This document shows, in pieces, positions 1-9,607 of a DNA stretch of 64,000 bases; the first letter of the stretch is position 1, and every line of letters starts with the position of its first letter. The DNA comes from Microvirga sp. Its GTDB lineage: Bacteria > Pseudomonadota > Alphaproteobacteria > Rhizobiales > Beijerinckiaceae. A program made the translations under genes and the position numbers. Below the pieces are notes generated by a model. It was not told the DNA's origin, did no database searches, and saw nothing but the letters and a program-made list of their open reading frames with translations. Where the stretch lies: NCBI GenBank assembly GCA_022241475.1, contig JAKOMT010000003.1, forward strand, positions 143,125 to 207,124. Reading direction: 5' to 3'.

Positions 1-1
1 G

Positions 2-967
2 ACGGGCCGAATGCGCGGCACCTTCGGCTTTCCCGAACTCATAGACGGGATTCCCGTCGTTCCGGCGATGATCGGGCTGCTCGCGACGGCCGAGCTCTTC
101 AACCTCGCGCGCTCGCGCTACATCGTCGAGCGCGCGGAGGACCGGGTGCTCAGCCTGCGCCTGATCATGCGCGGCTTCTTCGACATCCGGAAATCCTGGC
201 GCACGCTGATGCGCGGTTCCATCATCGGCACCCTGATCGGCGCCATTCCCGGCGTCGGCGCCTCCGTCGCCAACCTCATCTCCTACGCATCGGCCAAGCG
301 CTCGTCGCGCGATCCCGACAGCTTCGGACGGGGCAATCCGGAAGGCGTCGTGGCCTCCGAATCCGCCAACAGCAGCTCGGAAGGCGGCGCGATGGCGACG
401 CTCTTGACGCTCGGCCTTCCCGGCGGAGGCGGCACGGCGGTGCTGCTCGCGGCCTTCGCCATGCACAACGTCACCGGCGGCCCGCGCTTCGTCGCCGACA
501 ACAAGGACGTCGTGTACGCGATCCTGATGGCGAACATGGTCCAGTGCCTGCTTCTCATCGGCGTCGGGCTGATCTTCATCCGGCTGGCCGTCGTCGTCGT
601 GCAGGTCAAGATCCGGCACCTGGTGCCGTGCGTGATCGTGCTGGCGATGGCGGGAAGCTACGCCATCACCGGCAATCTGATGGGGCCGTTCACGCTCGCC
701 GTGTTCTCGATCGTCGGCTGGCTCTTCGCCCGTTACGATTTCGCGCCGGCCGCCGCCGTGGTCGGTCTCCTGCTCGGCTCGTTCGTCGAGCGGCAATTCG
801 TCTTCTCGCACCAGATCAGCGGCGGCGACGCCTCCTTCATCCTGACGCGGCCCATCGCGCTGACGATGCTGGGCCTCCTGGTGCTTTCGCTCTGTTGGCC
901 GACGATCGCCTCGCTCCTGCGCCGGATGCGCGGGGAGCGGAGCGCCGTCGGCGCCAGCCGGGAATGA
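2..967 (+). CDS. tctA: TTT transporter large permease TctA, 3' part
   Basis: The first bases are already in frame, and no start is expected here because the reading frame enters from outside the window; about 320 of the usual ~500 residues are visible. The translation is the second half of a TctA integral membrane protein: a DGIPVVPAMIGLLATAE stretch early on, a polar segment with the GNPEGVVASESANSSSEGG signature, a glycine-rich GLPGGGGTAVLL loop and several C-terminal membrane spans. TctA is the large membrane subunit of tripartite tricarboxylate transporters, which import carboxylates with a periplasmic binding protein. The binding-protein gene follows 56 bases later, so the two belong together. 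A TctB gene presumably lies upstream of the window. Substrate unknown. Confidence 0.93.
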   Translation, partial: TGRMRGTFGFPELIDGIPVVPAMIGLLATAELFNLARSRYIVERAEDRVLSLRLIMRGFFDIRKSWRTLMRGSIIGTLIGAIPGVGASVANLISYASAKRSSRDPDSFGRGNPEGVVASESANSSSEGGAMATLLTLGLPGGGGTAVLLAAFAMHNVTGGPRFVADNKDVVYAILMANMVQCLLLIGVGLIFIRLAVVVVQVKIRHLVPCVIVLAMAGSYAITGNLMGPFTLAVFSIVGWLFARYDFAPAAAVVGLLLGSFVERQFVFSHQISGGDASFILTRPIALTMLGLLVLSLCWPTIASLLRRMRGERSAVGASRE

Positions 968-1023
968 TGCTCCCGGAAAGTCCAAGTGAAGAAAAACGAC
1001 AGTAAAAAAGGAAGGAAACACAA

Positions 1024-2013
1024 ATGAGAGCCATGAGAATTACGGCGGCGGCCGTCGCGGCGTCCGCATTCGCCCTCCTCGCGCCGGCCGGAGCCGTCGC
1101 GCAGGAGACCTATCCGAGCCGCGCCATCGAGGTCACGGCCCCCTACGACGCCGGCGGAGCGACGGATCGCATGATCCGCCACCTGTCCGGCTTCCTCTCC
1201 ACGGAGCTCGGCGTCCCCGTCAACGTCGTCAACCGCCCCGGCGGCGCGACCTTCACGGGCACGCTCTACTTCCACAACCAGGAGCCCGACGGCTACACCG
1301 TGCTCTTCCTGCCGCCGACGCCCTACATGGTGAACCACATCGAGGTGATGGGCGCGCCCTACACCCTCGACGACTTCATCTTCGTCAACGCGCAGGAAGT
1401 CGCCCAGTCGCTGATGGTGACGCCCAAGGACAGCCCCTATCAGAACCTCGACGATGTGATCGCGGCGATGCGCGAGCCCGGCAAGCTCTCGGCCGCAGTG
1501 ATCGGCGGGTCGAGCGAACACATCTCGCTGCTTCTGATGATGGAGAAGCTCGAAATCCCGGCGAGCAACATCCGTCTCGTCACCTTCGACGGCGGCGGAC
1601 CGACGCGCACCGCCATCATGGGCGCGCAGGTCGATCTCGGCATGGTGCCGGGGCAGGGCAGCGAGGCCATCTTCGATTCGGTGCGCATGCTCGCGATCGT
1701 CGCCGACGAGGCGAATCCCGCGTGGCCCGACGCCGTTCCGATCAACGAGGCGCTCGCCTCGCACAACATCGAGCTGCCGATCCTCGATTCGTCGGTCCGC
1801 TCGATGATGGTCCACGCCGCCTTCGCCGAACAGCATCCCGATCGCTACCAGACCTTCGTCGACGCCTATCGCCGCGTCGTCGAGAGCCCGGCTTATCAGG
1901 AGGCTGCCGCGGCCGGCAATTACGGGCGCGACTGGCGCGGTCCCGAGGCGTCGACCGAACTGGTGCGTCGCAATTACCAGCTCCTCCAGGAATACTCGCG
2001 CCTGCTCGATTGA
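1024..2013 (+). CDS. tctC: TTT solute-binding protein TctC (Bug family)
   Basis: A 329-residue periplasmic binding protein for the TTT system encoded just upstream. The N-terminus is a signal peptide (basic MRAMR, then an Ala/Leu-rich core) with likely cleavage after AVA at residue 26. The mature part starts with the Bug-family pattern YPSRAIEVTAPYDAGGATD, the beta-strand and loop that hold the ligand carboxylate, and later has GGP and DLGMVPG segments typical of the family. A purine-rich ribosome site (GGAAGG) precedes the ATG. Bug proteins bind diverse carboxylates and the sequence does not reveal which. A strong hairpin follows the stop codon. Confidence 0.95.
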   Translation: MRAMRITAAAVAASAFALLAPAGAVAQETYPSRAIEVTAPYDAGGATDRMIRHLSGFLSTELGVPVNVVNRPGGATFTGTLYFHNQEPDGYTVLFLPPTPYMVNHIEVMGAPYTLDDFIFVNAQEVAQSLMVTPKDSPYQNLDDVIAAMREPGKLSAAVIGGSSEHISLLLMMEKLEIPASNIRLVTFDGGGPTRTAIMGAQVDLGMVPGQGSEAIFDSVRMLAIVADEANPAWPDAVPINEALASHNIELPILDSSVRSMMVHAAFAEQHPDRYQTFVDAYRRVVESPAYQEAAAAGNYGRDWRGPEASTELVRRNYQLLQEYSRLLD

Positions 2014-2059
2014 GCGCAGGCGGTTCGACGGTCGGCCTGCTAGGCTGAGCGTCCGACTT

Positions 2060-2085
2060 GACGGGAGCCCCCCGGGGCTCCCGTC
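2060..2085 (+). terminator. GC hairpin after tctC
   Basis: Perfect inverted repeat with 12-base arms (GACGGGAGCCCC and its complement) separated by two bases. It lies 46 bases after the tctC stop and before the AbrB-family gene. There is no T-run, so it may stabilise the tctC transcript or attenuate read-through rather than act as a classical intrinsic terminator. Confidence 0.6.
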
Positions 2086-2121
2086 CCTCCCACAGGCCGT
2101 TTCCCACGAAGGTCGCCGACG

Positions 2122-3198
2122 ATGCTCCACGCCCTGCGCCCCGCGCTGACGACCAGCGCGCCCGCCTTCGTCGTGGCCCTGATCGGCGGATTGATCTTCA
2201 ACGCGCTCGGCGCGCCGCTGCCCTGGACGCTCGGCCCGATCGCCTTTTGCTCCGTCCTGGCCATCGCCGGTTCGCGATGGCTGATGAATTCCCGCGTGAT
2301 GATGGTCGCGCGTCCGACGGTCGGCGTCATGGTCGGGAGCGCCTTCACGCCGGCGATCGTCGCGGGGCTCGTGACCTGGTGGCTCGAGATCCTCTTCGTG
2401 CTCGCCTTCAGCGCTACGATCGCGGCGGTCGGCTACGCCGTCTTCCGGTTCGTCTTCCGCTTCGACCGCGTGACCGCCTTCATGGGCGCGCTTCCCGCCG
2501 GGCTCGCCGAACTCACCGTCATCGGCGGTTCGCTCGGCGGCAATCCGCGCACGCTCGTGCTCATCCACGCCATCCGCATCGTCACCGTGGTGTTCACTGT
2601 CCCCATGGTCCTGTCCTTCGGGCTGGGGCTCGATATTTCCGGCGCTCGCGCGGCCCAATCGACGAACGCCGCCTCGACGCTCGTCGACTGGGCCGTGCTG
2701 ATCGGCTGCGGTCTCGGCGGGGCGGCCCTGAGCATGGTGCTGCGCGTGCCCGGCGGGATCATGATCACGGCGCTCATGGTCTCGGCGATCGTCCACGGGC
2801 TCGGAATCACGGATGTCTCGCTGCCGTTCTGGGCGGTGTCGCTGGCGCAGATCTTCATCGGCTCGGTGCTCGGCGCGCGGTTCGCCAAGATCGCCTTCCG
2901 GGAGGCGCGGCTCGCGCTTCTCGCGGCGATCGTCTGGGTCGTGATCCTGATGGCGATGACCTTCACGGCCGCCTGGCTCTCGACCGTCGTCTTCGGCACG
3001 CCGGCGGCCGTCGCGCTGCTCTCGCTCGCTCCCGGCGGGATCGCCGAAATGGCGATCGTCACCTATGCGCTCGGCATCGACGTCGCCTTCATCGTCACAT
3101 GTCAGGTGGCGCGGATGTTCTTCCTGCTGACGCTCAGCCCGGCGATCGCCACCCGCATCGCCCGCGCGCCCGACAAGGCGCGCCAAGTGCCGGCCTGA
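2122..3198 (+). CDS. AbrB-family (PF05145) membrane protein
   Basis: A 358-residue polytopic membrane protein of the AbrB / 'ammonia monooxygenase' family (PF05145), recognisable by the duplicated fold: each half has a PxxxGPIA-type turn (LPWTLGPIAF near residue 35) and a glycine-rich LPAGLAELTVIGGSLGGNP or APGGIAEMAIVTYALGID motif (near residues 130 and 300). The natural substrate is unclear; members often sit beside TTT or TRAP systems and are thought to transport or sense small carboxylates. It lies 108 bases after tctC on the same strand, separated by a hairpin. It converges with the tetR gene. A second homologue lies at 30819-31871. Confidence 0.88.
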   Translation: MLHALRPALTTSAPAFVVALIGGLIFNALGAPLPWTLGPIAFCSVLAIAGSRWLMNSRVMMVARPTVGVMVGSAFTPAIVAGLVTWWLEILFVLAFSATIAAVGYAVFRFVFRFDRVTAFMGALPAGLAELTVIGGSLGGNPRTLVLIHAIRIVTVVFTVPMVLSFGLGLDISGARAAQSTNAASTLVDWAVLIGCGLGGAALSMVLRVPGGIMITALMVSAIVHGLGITDVSLPFWAVSLAQIFIGSVLGARFAKIAFREARLALLAAIVWVVILMAMTFTAAWLSTVVFGTPAAVALLSLAPGGIAEMAIVTYALGIDVAFIVTCQVARMFFLLTLSPAIATRIARAPDKARQVPA

Positions 3199-3207
3199 GC
3201 GCGACGC

Positions 3208-3906
3208 TCACGATCCTGGCGCGCGGGCGTTTCCCTTCAGGATCGCGCCGGCGACGCTCATCAGAAAGCCCCAATCCGCTTCCGGCTGCGTCGCCGCGTC
3301 GTTCTTGCCGTCGATGGTCAGGAACGAGTGCCCGTGGACGAAGCACCAGAGGAAATAGCTCGCGCTCTGCACACGCTCGGAATCGGGCGCGGAGTCGGTG
3401 CAGGCTGCGACCGCGTTCACCACCACCGCGAAACACGAATGCCCCGTGTCCATGAGGCAGCGATCCTGCTCATGGCCTTCCGTCAGCCCGAAGGCCAGCC
3501 GGAAGACGCCGGGGCGGGTGCGCGCGAAACGGACATAGGCCTCGCCAATGGCGGCCACGGCTTCGAGCGAACCTTCCGGATAGCGGCTCGCCGCCGCCGT
3601 CATGTCGTCGCGCAGGTCCTCCATCGCCTTCGTCGCGACGGCGCGCAGGATTTCGTCGCGATCGCGGAAATGCTTGTAGGGCGCGGCGGAGCTCACGCTC
3701 GCCCGCCGCGCGGCCTCGGAAATCGAAAACCCCTCCGGCCCCTGCGTCTCGACGAGGTCGGTCACCGTGGCGATGAGATGCGCGCGCAAATCGCCGTGAT
3801 GGTATCCGCGCCGCGTCGCGCCCGCGTGCTCCAGCGTGTCGTGATCGTTCGAGACGTCTGCGCGTTTCGCGGCGTCGCCGGTCCCCGCGTCATTGTTTTT
3901 GGCCAT
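3208..3906 (-). CDS. TetR-family repressor of the adjacent efflux genes
   Basis: A 232-residue TetR regulator. The start at 3906 is chosen because GGGGAGA lies just upstream; an in-frame ATG at 3966 would lie inside the operator. An unusual ~30-residue polar N-tail precedes the DNA-binding domain, where FSISEAARRASVSSAAPYKHF is the helix-turn-helix. The C-terminal ligand domain contains the RPGVFRLAFGL pattern common in one TetR C-domain class. The gene is divergent from the RND adaptor gene, with a palindrome overlapping the shared promoter. By analogy with AcrR/TtgR it should repress the efflux operon until an inducer binds; that role is inferred from context. Confidence 0.9.
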   Translation of the reverse strand: MAKNNDAGTGDAAKRADVSNDHDTLEHAGATRRGYHHGDLRAHLIATVTDLVETQGPEGFSISEAARRASVSSAAPYKHFRDRDEILRAVATKAMEDLRDDMTAAASRYPEGSLEAVAAIGEAYVRFARTRPGVFRLAFGLTEGHEQDRCLMDTGHSCFAVVVNAVAACTDSAPDSERVQSASYFLWCFVHGHSFLTIDGKNDAATQPEADWGFLMSVAGAILKGNARAPGS

Positions 3907-3950
3907 CGGTCTCCCCGCGCGCCGAAAAGTGAACGGCTCTAACTTTCCCC

Positions 3951-3993
3951 TTGACGAAGTTAGCATTGCTTACATAATGGAAGCAACACTAAC
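3951..3993 (+). promoter_or_regulatory. Efflux promoter with overlapping TetR-type operator
   Basis: TTGACG at 3951-3956 and CATAAT at 3973-3978, 16 bases apart, form a good -35/-10 pair facing the adaptor gene. An inverted repeat covers the -10: GTTAGCATTGCTT at 3959-3971 and AAGCAACACTAAC at 3981-3993, 13-base arms with two mismatches and a 9-base centre. A repressor bound here would block RNA polymerase directly. A further CTAAC half site is at 3939-3943, nearer the tetR start. Confidence 0.72.
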
Positions 3994-4014
3994 TTACGTC
4001 TCGCGAGGTCCGAC

Positions 4015-5169
4015 ATGGCGCGCAACGCTGACGATAGCGCATCGGGTGGGCGTTTGCGCCTCGTGATGCGGACGGGGGTCACGCTGGCCGTCGTCGCCGG
4101 GGCCGTGGCCGCGGTCGCGGGGGGGCGGAGCCTGATCGCGGAGCGCGCCGCCGCCGCGACGACGCCCGCGGCGCAGATCGAGACCGTGCGGGTCGCCCGC
4201 TTCGTCATGCAGGAGAGCTACACGCTCCCGCGCTCCTTCACCGGAGCGCTCGAACCGGCCCAGCGCACGGCGCTTGCGTTCGAACTCGGCGGCACGATCG
4301 AGAAGACGCTCGTCCGGGACGGCGAGCGCGTCGCGGTCGGAACGGCCCTCGCGCGCCTCGATACGCGTCTTTTGCGCGCGGAGGAGGATCGCCTGCGGGC
4401 GTCGAGGAGCGCGCTCCAGGCGCAGGCGGAGCTGGCGCGTCGCACGGCCTCGAGACAGGGCGCGCTGCACGAACGCGGCTTCGCCTCGACGCAGGCGCTC
4501 GACGGCGCGGCGCTCGGCCTCGTCGAGATCGAGGCGCGCATCGCGGAAACCGACGCGGCGCTCGCCGCCGTCGCGATCCGGATGGAGAAATCCGTCCTGC
4601 GCGCGCCCTTCGACGGCGTCGTCGTGGAGCGCCGCCTCGACGACGGCGCGCCGGCCGGTTCGGGTCAGCCGGTCGTGACGCTGGTGGAGACCGCGTCGCC
4701 GAAATTCCGCGTCGGGTTGCCCTCCGACGCCATCGACGCGCTGCCCTCCGACGGGCGCGTCACGGTGACGGTCCGGGGACGCGACTATCCCGCCCGGCTC
4801 CTCGCCGTTCTGCCCGAACTCGATCCGGCGACGCGCACGCGCGCCGCGCTGTTCCGGCTGGAGGCGGCCGATGCGCCAGCCTTTCGCGAGGTCGGGAGCG
4901 TCACTCTGGAACAAGCCGTCGCGGCGCGCGGGGGATGGGCGCCGATCTCGGCCGTCGAGCCGGGCGCGCGCGGCCTCTGGCGCGTGTTCACCGCAATCGA
5001 CGAGGGCGAAGGGCCTGTCGTGCGCGCTCAATCCGTCGAAATCATTCACGCGGAGGCGGAGCGCGTCTTCCTGCGCGGCCCGCTCGCGCAGGGCGAGGCC
5101 TTCGTCGTCGACGGGCTCCACCGCGTGACGCCCGGGCAGAGGGTCCGCGTCGCAGGGGAGCCGCGCTGA
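4015..5169 (+). CDS. RND efflux periplasmic adaptor (HlyD/MFP family)
   Basis: A 384-residue membrane-fusion adaptor. An N-terminal hydrophobic anchor (about residues 22-42) is followed by the barrel-sandwich lipoyl half motif (FELGGTIEKTLVRDGERVAVGTALARLD), a long alpha-helical hairpin rich in Arg/Ala/Glu, the returning lipoyl half (SVLRAPFDGVVVERRLDDGAPAG), then beta-barrel and membrane-proximal domains ending in GLHRVTPGQRVRV. It connects an inner-membrane RND pump to an outer-membrane channel. The stop codon overlaps the permease ATG by one base (TGATG), so the two are co-translated. No outer-membrane channel gene is in the window; a shared TolC-like protein would be needed. Confidence 0.92.
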   Translation: MARNADDSASGGRLRLVMRTGVTLAVVAGAVAAVAGGRSLIAERAAAATTPAAQIETVRVARFVMQESYTLPRSFTGALEPAQRTALAFELGGTIEKTLVRDGERVAVGTALARLDTRLLRAEEDRLRASRSALQAQAELARRTASRQGALHERGFASTQALDGAALGLVEIEARIAETDAALAAVAIRMEKSVLRAPFDGVVVERRLDDGAPAGSGQPVVTLVETASPKFRVGLPSDAIDALPSDGRVTVTVRGRDYPARLLAVLPELDPATRTRAALFRLEAADAPAFREVGSVTLEQAVAARGGWAPISAVEPGARGLWRVFTAIDEGEGPVVRAQSVEIIHAEAERVFLRGPLAQGEAFVVDGLHRVTPGQRVRVAGEPR

Positions 5170-8100
5170 TGGACACGATGTTCTTCCGGCGCCCGCGCCT
5201 CGTCGCCCTCGTCCTCTTCGTCGCGATCGCGGCGGGCCTCTCCTCGCTCGCCTCGATCGGGCGCCAGGAGGATCCGACGATCACGAACCTCTTCGCCACG
5301 GCGACGACGGTCTGGCCGGGCGCCGACGCGGCGCGCGTGGAGGCGCTGGTCACCGCTCCGGTCGAGCGCGCGCTGCGCGCCATCGCGGAAGTCGACACGC
5401 TCGATTCGACGTCGTCCGCCAACGTGTCCGTCGTGCGGATCGAACTCAACGAGACGATCCCCAAGGACTTGATCGAGGGCGTCTGGGGAGAGATCCGCGA
5501 CGCGCTCGCCGACGTCGCGACGACGTTGCCGGCCGGCGCGCGGCCCCCCGATTTCTCAGCGGACGAGGCCGGTGCCTACGGGGCGGTCGTCGCGCTGTCG
5601 GCCCTGCGCGAGGGCGCGAGCCCGGCGATCATGGGCCGCCACGCCGCCGAAATCGCCGACGCCTTGCGCAATGTCGCCGGCACCAATCGCGTCGCGATCT
5701 TCGGCGCGCCGGAGGAAGAGATCCTCGTCACGCTCGATCCCGCCCGCGCGGCGGCGCTTCGCGCGACCGCGGACGAGGTCGCGGCTGCGATCCGCGCCGC
5801 CGACAGCAAGGGGCAGGCGGGCCGGCTGCGCAGCGCCGGATCGGACATGCTCCTCAACGTCGCGGGCGAGATTTCGGCGCTGGAGCGGGTTCACGAAGTG
5901 ATCCTGCGCGAGGGGCCGGACGGCCAGAGCGCGCGGCTCGCCGACATCGCGCATGTGGAGCGCGCCGTTCGAACGCCGGGGATCGAGGAGGCCATCCATG
6001 ACGGGCGGCCCGCGATCCTGATCGCGGCGCGCCTCGAAAACGGGCTTCAGGTCGACGTCTGGATGGCGGGCGTCCGCCGCGCGCTCGAAGCCGCCGCGCC
6101 CCCAGATCCCGGCGGCGATCGCGATGGAGCTGATCTTCGACCAGAGCCGCTACACCGCCGATCGACTGGTCGAGGTCGGCGTCAACATGGGTATCGGCGT
6201 GGCGCTCGTGGTCGCGGTGCTGCTCCTCACCCTGGGGCTGCGATCCGCGCTGATGGTCGCGCTGATCCTTCCGGTCGTCTCGCTCGCGACGCTCGCGACG
6301 ATGAACGTCATAGGCTTGCCGATCCACCAGATGTCCGTCACCGGCATGATCGTGGCGCTGGGGCTGCTCGTCGACGCCGGCATCGTGATGACCGACGAGG
6401 TCGCCCGGAACTTGCGCGAAGGACTGGCGCGACTCGAAGCCGCGCGACGCGCGACGCGACGTCTGTTCGCGCCGCTCTTCGCCTCGACCGTCACGACGGC
6501 GCTCTCCTTCACGCCGATGATGCTCCTGCCGGGGCCGGCGGGCGATTTCGTCGGCTCGATCGCGCTCGCGGTGGTGATCATGCTCCTCTGGTCGTTCCTC
6601 TTCGCGGTCACGGTCGCGCCCGCGATCGCCGCGCGGATGCTGCCGGGCGCGTCGGCGCGCGGACGGGGAGGCGAGGGCCTTAGTCTGCCTGTCGTCGCGC
6701 GCGGCTTCCGCGCCTCGCTCGCTTGGGCGATGCGCCATCCTGCGCGCGCCGTCGCGCTGTCCCTCGCGCCGCCCCTGCTCGGCTTTCTCGCGACGCCCTA
6801 TCTGACGGCGCAGTTCTTCCCGGGCGTCGACCGCGACCAGTTCACGATCGAGCTCGACATGCGCGCCGGCGCGCCGATGGCGCAGACGCGGCTCGCCGTG
6901 GAGCGGATCGACGCCATCCTGCGCGCGGCGCCGGGGACGCGCAGCGTGTCCTGGGTGCTCGGCCGATCCGCGCCGGCGGTCTACTACAATATCGTCGGCG
7001 GGCGTTCGAACGCGCCGGGCCACGCCCACGCGCTGGTCACGACCGCCTCTTCCGACGCCACCGAGAAGCTCGTGCGCGCGCTCGAAAGCGATCTGGGCCA
7101 AAATGTTCCCGAGGCGCAGGTGATCGTGCGCGCGCTCGTCCAAGGGCCGCCGGTCGCGGCGCCGGTCGAGCTGCGGCTGGTGGGACCCGACGTCGATGTG
7201 CTGCGCGAAACGGGCGCCGAGCTTCGCCGCATCGTCGCGCGGGCGCCCGGCGTGAGCGTTGTCCGCGAAACCGTCGCGTCCGGGGCGCCCGAAGTGACGA
7301 TCGACGTCGACGAGACGGCCGCGCGCCGGCTCGGTCTCGATCTCGCGGCGGTCGCCCGACAGCTCGAGGCGGGGCTTGAAGGCGTGACCGGCGGCTCGCT
7401 GGTCGAGGCCACCGAGGAGCTGGCGGTGCGGGTGCGCATGGGCGACGCCACGCGCGGCGACCTCGCCGCCATTCGCGACCTGCCGATCATTCCCCCTCGC
7501 GCCGGCGTGGAGGGGCTTTCGGGCGGCGCGCCGATCACGCCCCTCTCGGCCATCGCCTCCGTCGAGCTCGCCCCGGGGGCAAGCGCGATCACGCGCCGCA
7601 ACGGCGATCGGGTGAACACGATTCAGGCGTTCGTCGTGCGCGACATGCTGCCCGAGGAGGCGCTCGCCGACGTGCGCGCCATGCTCGAAGCCGAGGGCTT
7701 CTCCGCCCCGCGCGGCTACCGGCTCGAGATCGGCGGGGATAGCGACGCGCGCGCGAGCACGCTCGCCAATCTCGTCGCCTCCCTCGGCCTCATCGTCACC
7801 CTCTCGATCGCGGTCGTCGCCGCGACGTTCCAGTCCTTCCGCCTCACCGGCGTCGCCTTCGTCATCGCCGGTCTGTCGGCGGGATCGAGTCTCCTGGCGC
7901 TGGCGATCTTCGACTATCCCCTCGGAATCGTGGCGATCATCGGCGTCATCGGGTCGATCGGCGTCTCCATCAACGCGGCGATCATCATCCTCAGCGGACT
8001 GCAGGAGGACGAGGCGGCGAGCCGCGGCGATCGCGACGCGATGGTCGAGGTGGTGATGCGCTCGAGCCGGCACATCGTCAGCACGACGGTCACGACCGTC

Positions 8101-8301
8101 GGCGGTTTCCTGCCGCTTATTCTGGCCGGGGGCGGCTTCTGGCCGCCATTCGCCATGGCGATCGCGGGCGGGGTCCTGCTCTCCACGATCGTTTCGTTCT
8201 ACTTCACGCCGCCGGTTTTCGCGCTCGTCTACGCGCGCCGCGCTCACGCATCCGCGATCGCGCCCTTGCGTTTCGAGCCGCCGCGCATGGCGGCGGAGTG
8301 A
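5169..8301 (+). pseudogene. RND efflux permease, split by a frameshift
   Basis: Two reading frames together give a full RND/AcrB-type pump of about 1043 residues. The first (ATG 5169) covers the first membrane helix and the first porter domain (RQEDPTITN, VTAPVERALR). The second continues from about 6103 with PQIPAAIAMELIFDQS and runs through TM2 onward, including the helix-4 LVDAGIVMTDEV segment, the second porter domain and the last helices. The break coincides with a run of five C at 6099-6103; deleting one C restores one continuous frame. As written, translation would stop at 6683 after ~504 residues. Everything outside the run looks intact, so a base-calling error or a very recent mutation are both plausible. 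Confidence 0.85.
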
Positions 8302-8455
8302 GGTTTCGGGGGAGCCGCCCGCTCTTGCGTCTTCCTTGCGCCGGTCATCGGCCTTACGGTTGGCGCGCCGGGCTTCGGCCTTATATTTGCGTGGACGACG
8401 ACGGCCTGCGTCGCGACCGGACGGCGCGGCCGCCGTCGACCGGGGAGTGACGCGG

Positions 8456-9481
8456 GTGGAGATGCGCCAGATCGAATATTTCGTGAAGGTGGCCGAACTC
8501 GGCGGCTTCTCGAAGGCGGCCGTCGCGCTGAACATCGCGCAATCGGCGATCAGCCGCCAGATCCGCAAGCTCGAGGAGGAGCTCGGGGTCCAGCTCCTGT
8601 ATCGCAACGGCCGGGGCGTGGCGCTGACGCCCGCCGGCGCGCTGCTTCTGGAGCACGGGCGGATCGCCGTCGACAAGCTCGATTTCATCGCCCGCGAAAT
8701 CGCCGTGATGCGCGCCAGTCCGAGCGGCAACGCCGTGATCGGCGTGCCGCCCTCGGTCGGGCGGATGTTCACGATTCCCTTCATGCACAGGTTCCGGGCG
8801 CGCTATCCCAACATGAAGCTGCGCGTCGTCGAGGGCTTCACCGGGCACCTGCTGGAATGGATGCACGCCAAACAGGTCGACGTGGCGGTTTTGTACGACG
8901 ACCCGATCACGCTCACCGGCCTGTTCGAGCCCGTGGTCGAGGAGGATCTCGTCTGCGTCGGGCCGGCCTCCGCCCCGCCGCCGCTCGTGGACGGCGGCGC
9001 CCGCCTCGTCGACATCGCCGCGCTTCCGCTGATCCTGCCCAGTCAGCCGCACGGTCTGCGCAACTATCTCGACGACGCCGCCGCGCGCAACGGGCTCTCC
9101 CTGAGCGTCCCGTTCGAGGTGAACGCGCTGCATTCGATGATCGAGGCCGTGCGCGAGGGGCTCGGCTACACGATCCTGCCGCTGATGGCGGTGCGGCGCG
9201 AACTCAACCGCTCCGGCCTCGCAGCCTGGCCGATCGTCGATCCACAGCTGACGCGGCTTCTGTTCGTCGCGACGTCGGGGCAGCGGGCCGGCGGCGCGCC
9301 CATACAGCCGATCGCGCGGCTCGTGCGCGCGCAGCTTCTCGACCTCATGCCGGAAGCGTCCTGGCGGACGCCCCGGCGCCGGGACGCCGACGATCGGGCG
9401 AAGATCCCGGATCGGGACGGGCTGGACCGCGTTCGCGAAGCGCTCCGCCAATACGCCGCGCTCGAACCCGCCGATCGCTGA
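8456..9481 (+). CDS. LysR-family regulator, probably of the tctBA/tctC genes
   Basis: LysR-type activator of about 341 residues. The GTG at 8456 is preferred because GGGGAG lies 8 bases before it; the ATG at 8462 (MRQIEYFVKV) is the alternative. The winged HTH occupies the first ~60 residues (ELGGFSKAAVALNIAQSAISRQIRKLEEELG). The effector-binding domain follows, with VIGVPPSVGRMF and a VNALHSMIEAVREGLGYTILP segment near its end. A ~30-residue extension follows the usual LysR end. The gene precedes tctB on the same strand, and a 16-nt motif between them recurs before two further genes of the region, so it is the natural candidate regulator of this carboxylate-uptake locus (inference). Confidence 0.9.
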   Translation: MEMRQIEYFVKVAELGGFSKAAVALNIAQSAISRQIRKLEEELGVQLLYRNGRGVALTPAGALLLEHGRIAVDKLDFIAREIAVMRASPSGNAVIGVPPSVGRMFTIPFMHRFRARYPNMKLRVVEGFTGHLLEWMHAKQVDVAVLYDDPITLTGLFEPVVEEDLVCVGPASAPPPLVDGGARLVDIAALPLILPSQPHGLRNYLDDAAARNGLSLSVPFEVNALHSMIEAVREGLGYTILPLMAVRRELNRSGLAAWPIVDPQLTRLLFVATSGQRAGGAPIQPIARLVRAQLLDLMPEASWRTPRRRDADDRAKIPDRDGLDRVREALRQYAALEPADR

Positions 9482-9504
9482 TCGCGCTCGCCGCATGCTG
9501 TTCG

Positions 9505-9520
9505 GGCATAGCTGTTAGCC
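9505..9520 (+). promoter_or_regulatory. Shared motif copy 1, upstream of tctB
   Basis: GGCATAGCTGTTAGCC lies 87 bases before the tctB start. It matches 14 of 16 bases with the motif at 12544-12559 before tctC, and its ATAGCTGTTA core recurs in reverse at 12492-12507 before the isomerase gene. Recurrence in front of genes of one locus supports a common transcription-factor site. Confidence 0.55.
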
Positions 9521-9607
9521 AGCGACGGCCGCTTGCTCCCTGATCCCGCGCGGCGCATCGTCGGCGCTCATGGCTCGCGGCGAAGCCATTGAGAGGCGGA
9601 TCGGAGT

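Noticed and set aside
733..3186. 817-residue minus-strand frame across tctC and the AbrB gene
   Set aside because: It is a shadow of GC-rich genes on the other strand: Arg/Asp/His-rich, no fold motifs, and the plus strand has clear TctC and AbrB proteins.
4935..5168. Long plus-strand frame that begins inside the adaptor gene
   Set aside because: Only the part from ATG 5169 matches an RND pump; the earlier segment is an out-of-frame read of the adaptor.
6096..6110. Programmed -1 frameshift site in the RND permease
   Set aside because: A -1 slippery heptamer needs six C plus A here; only five C are present, and a +1 shift would be required instead.
5854..8784. 976-residue minus-strand frame under the RND permease
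   Set aside because: Low-complexity Arg/Glu/Asp-rich translation with no family features; it exists only because the permease is very GC-rich at third positions.
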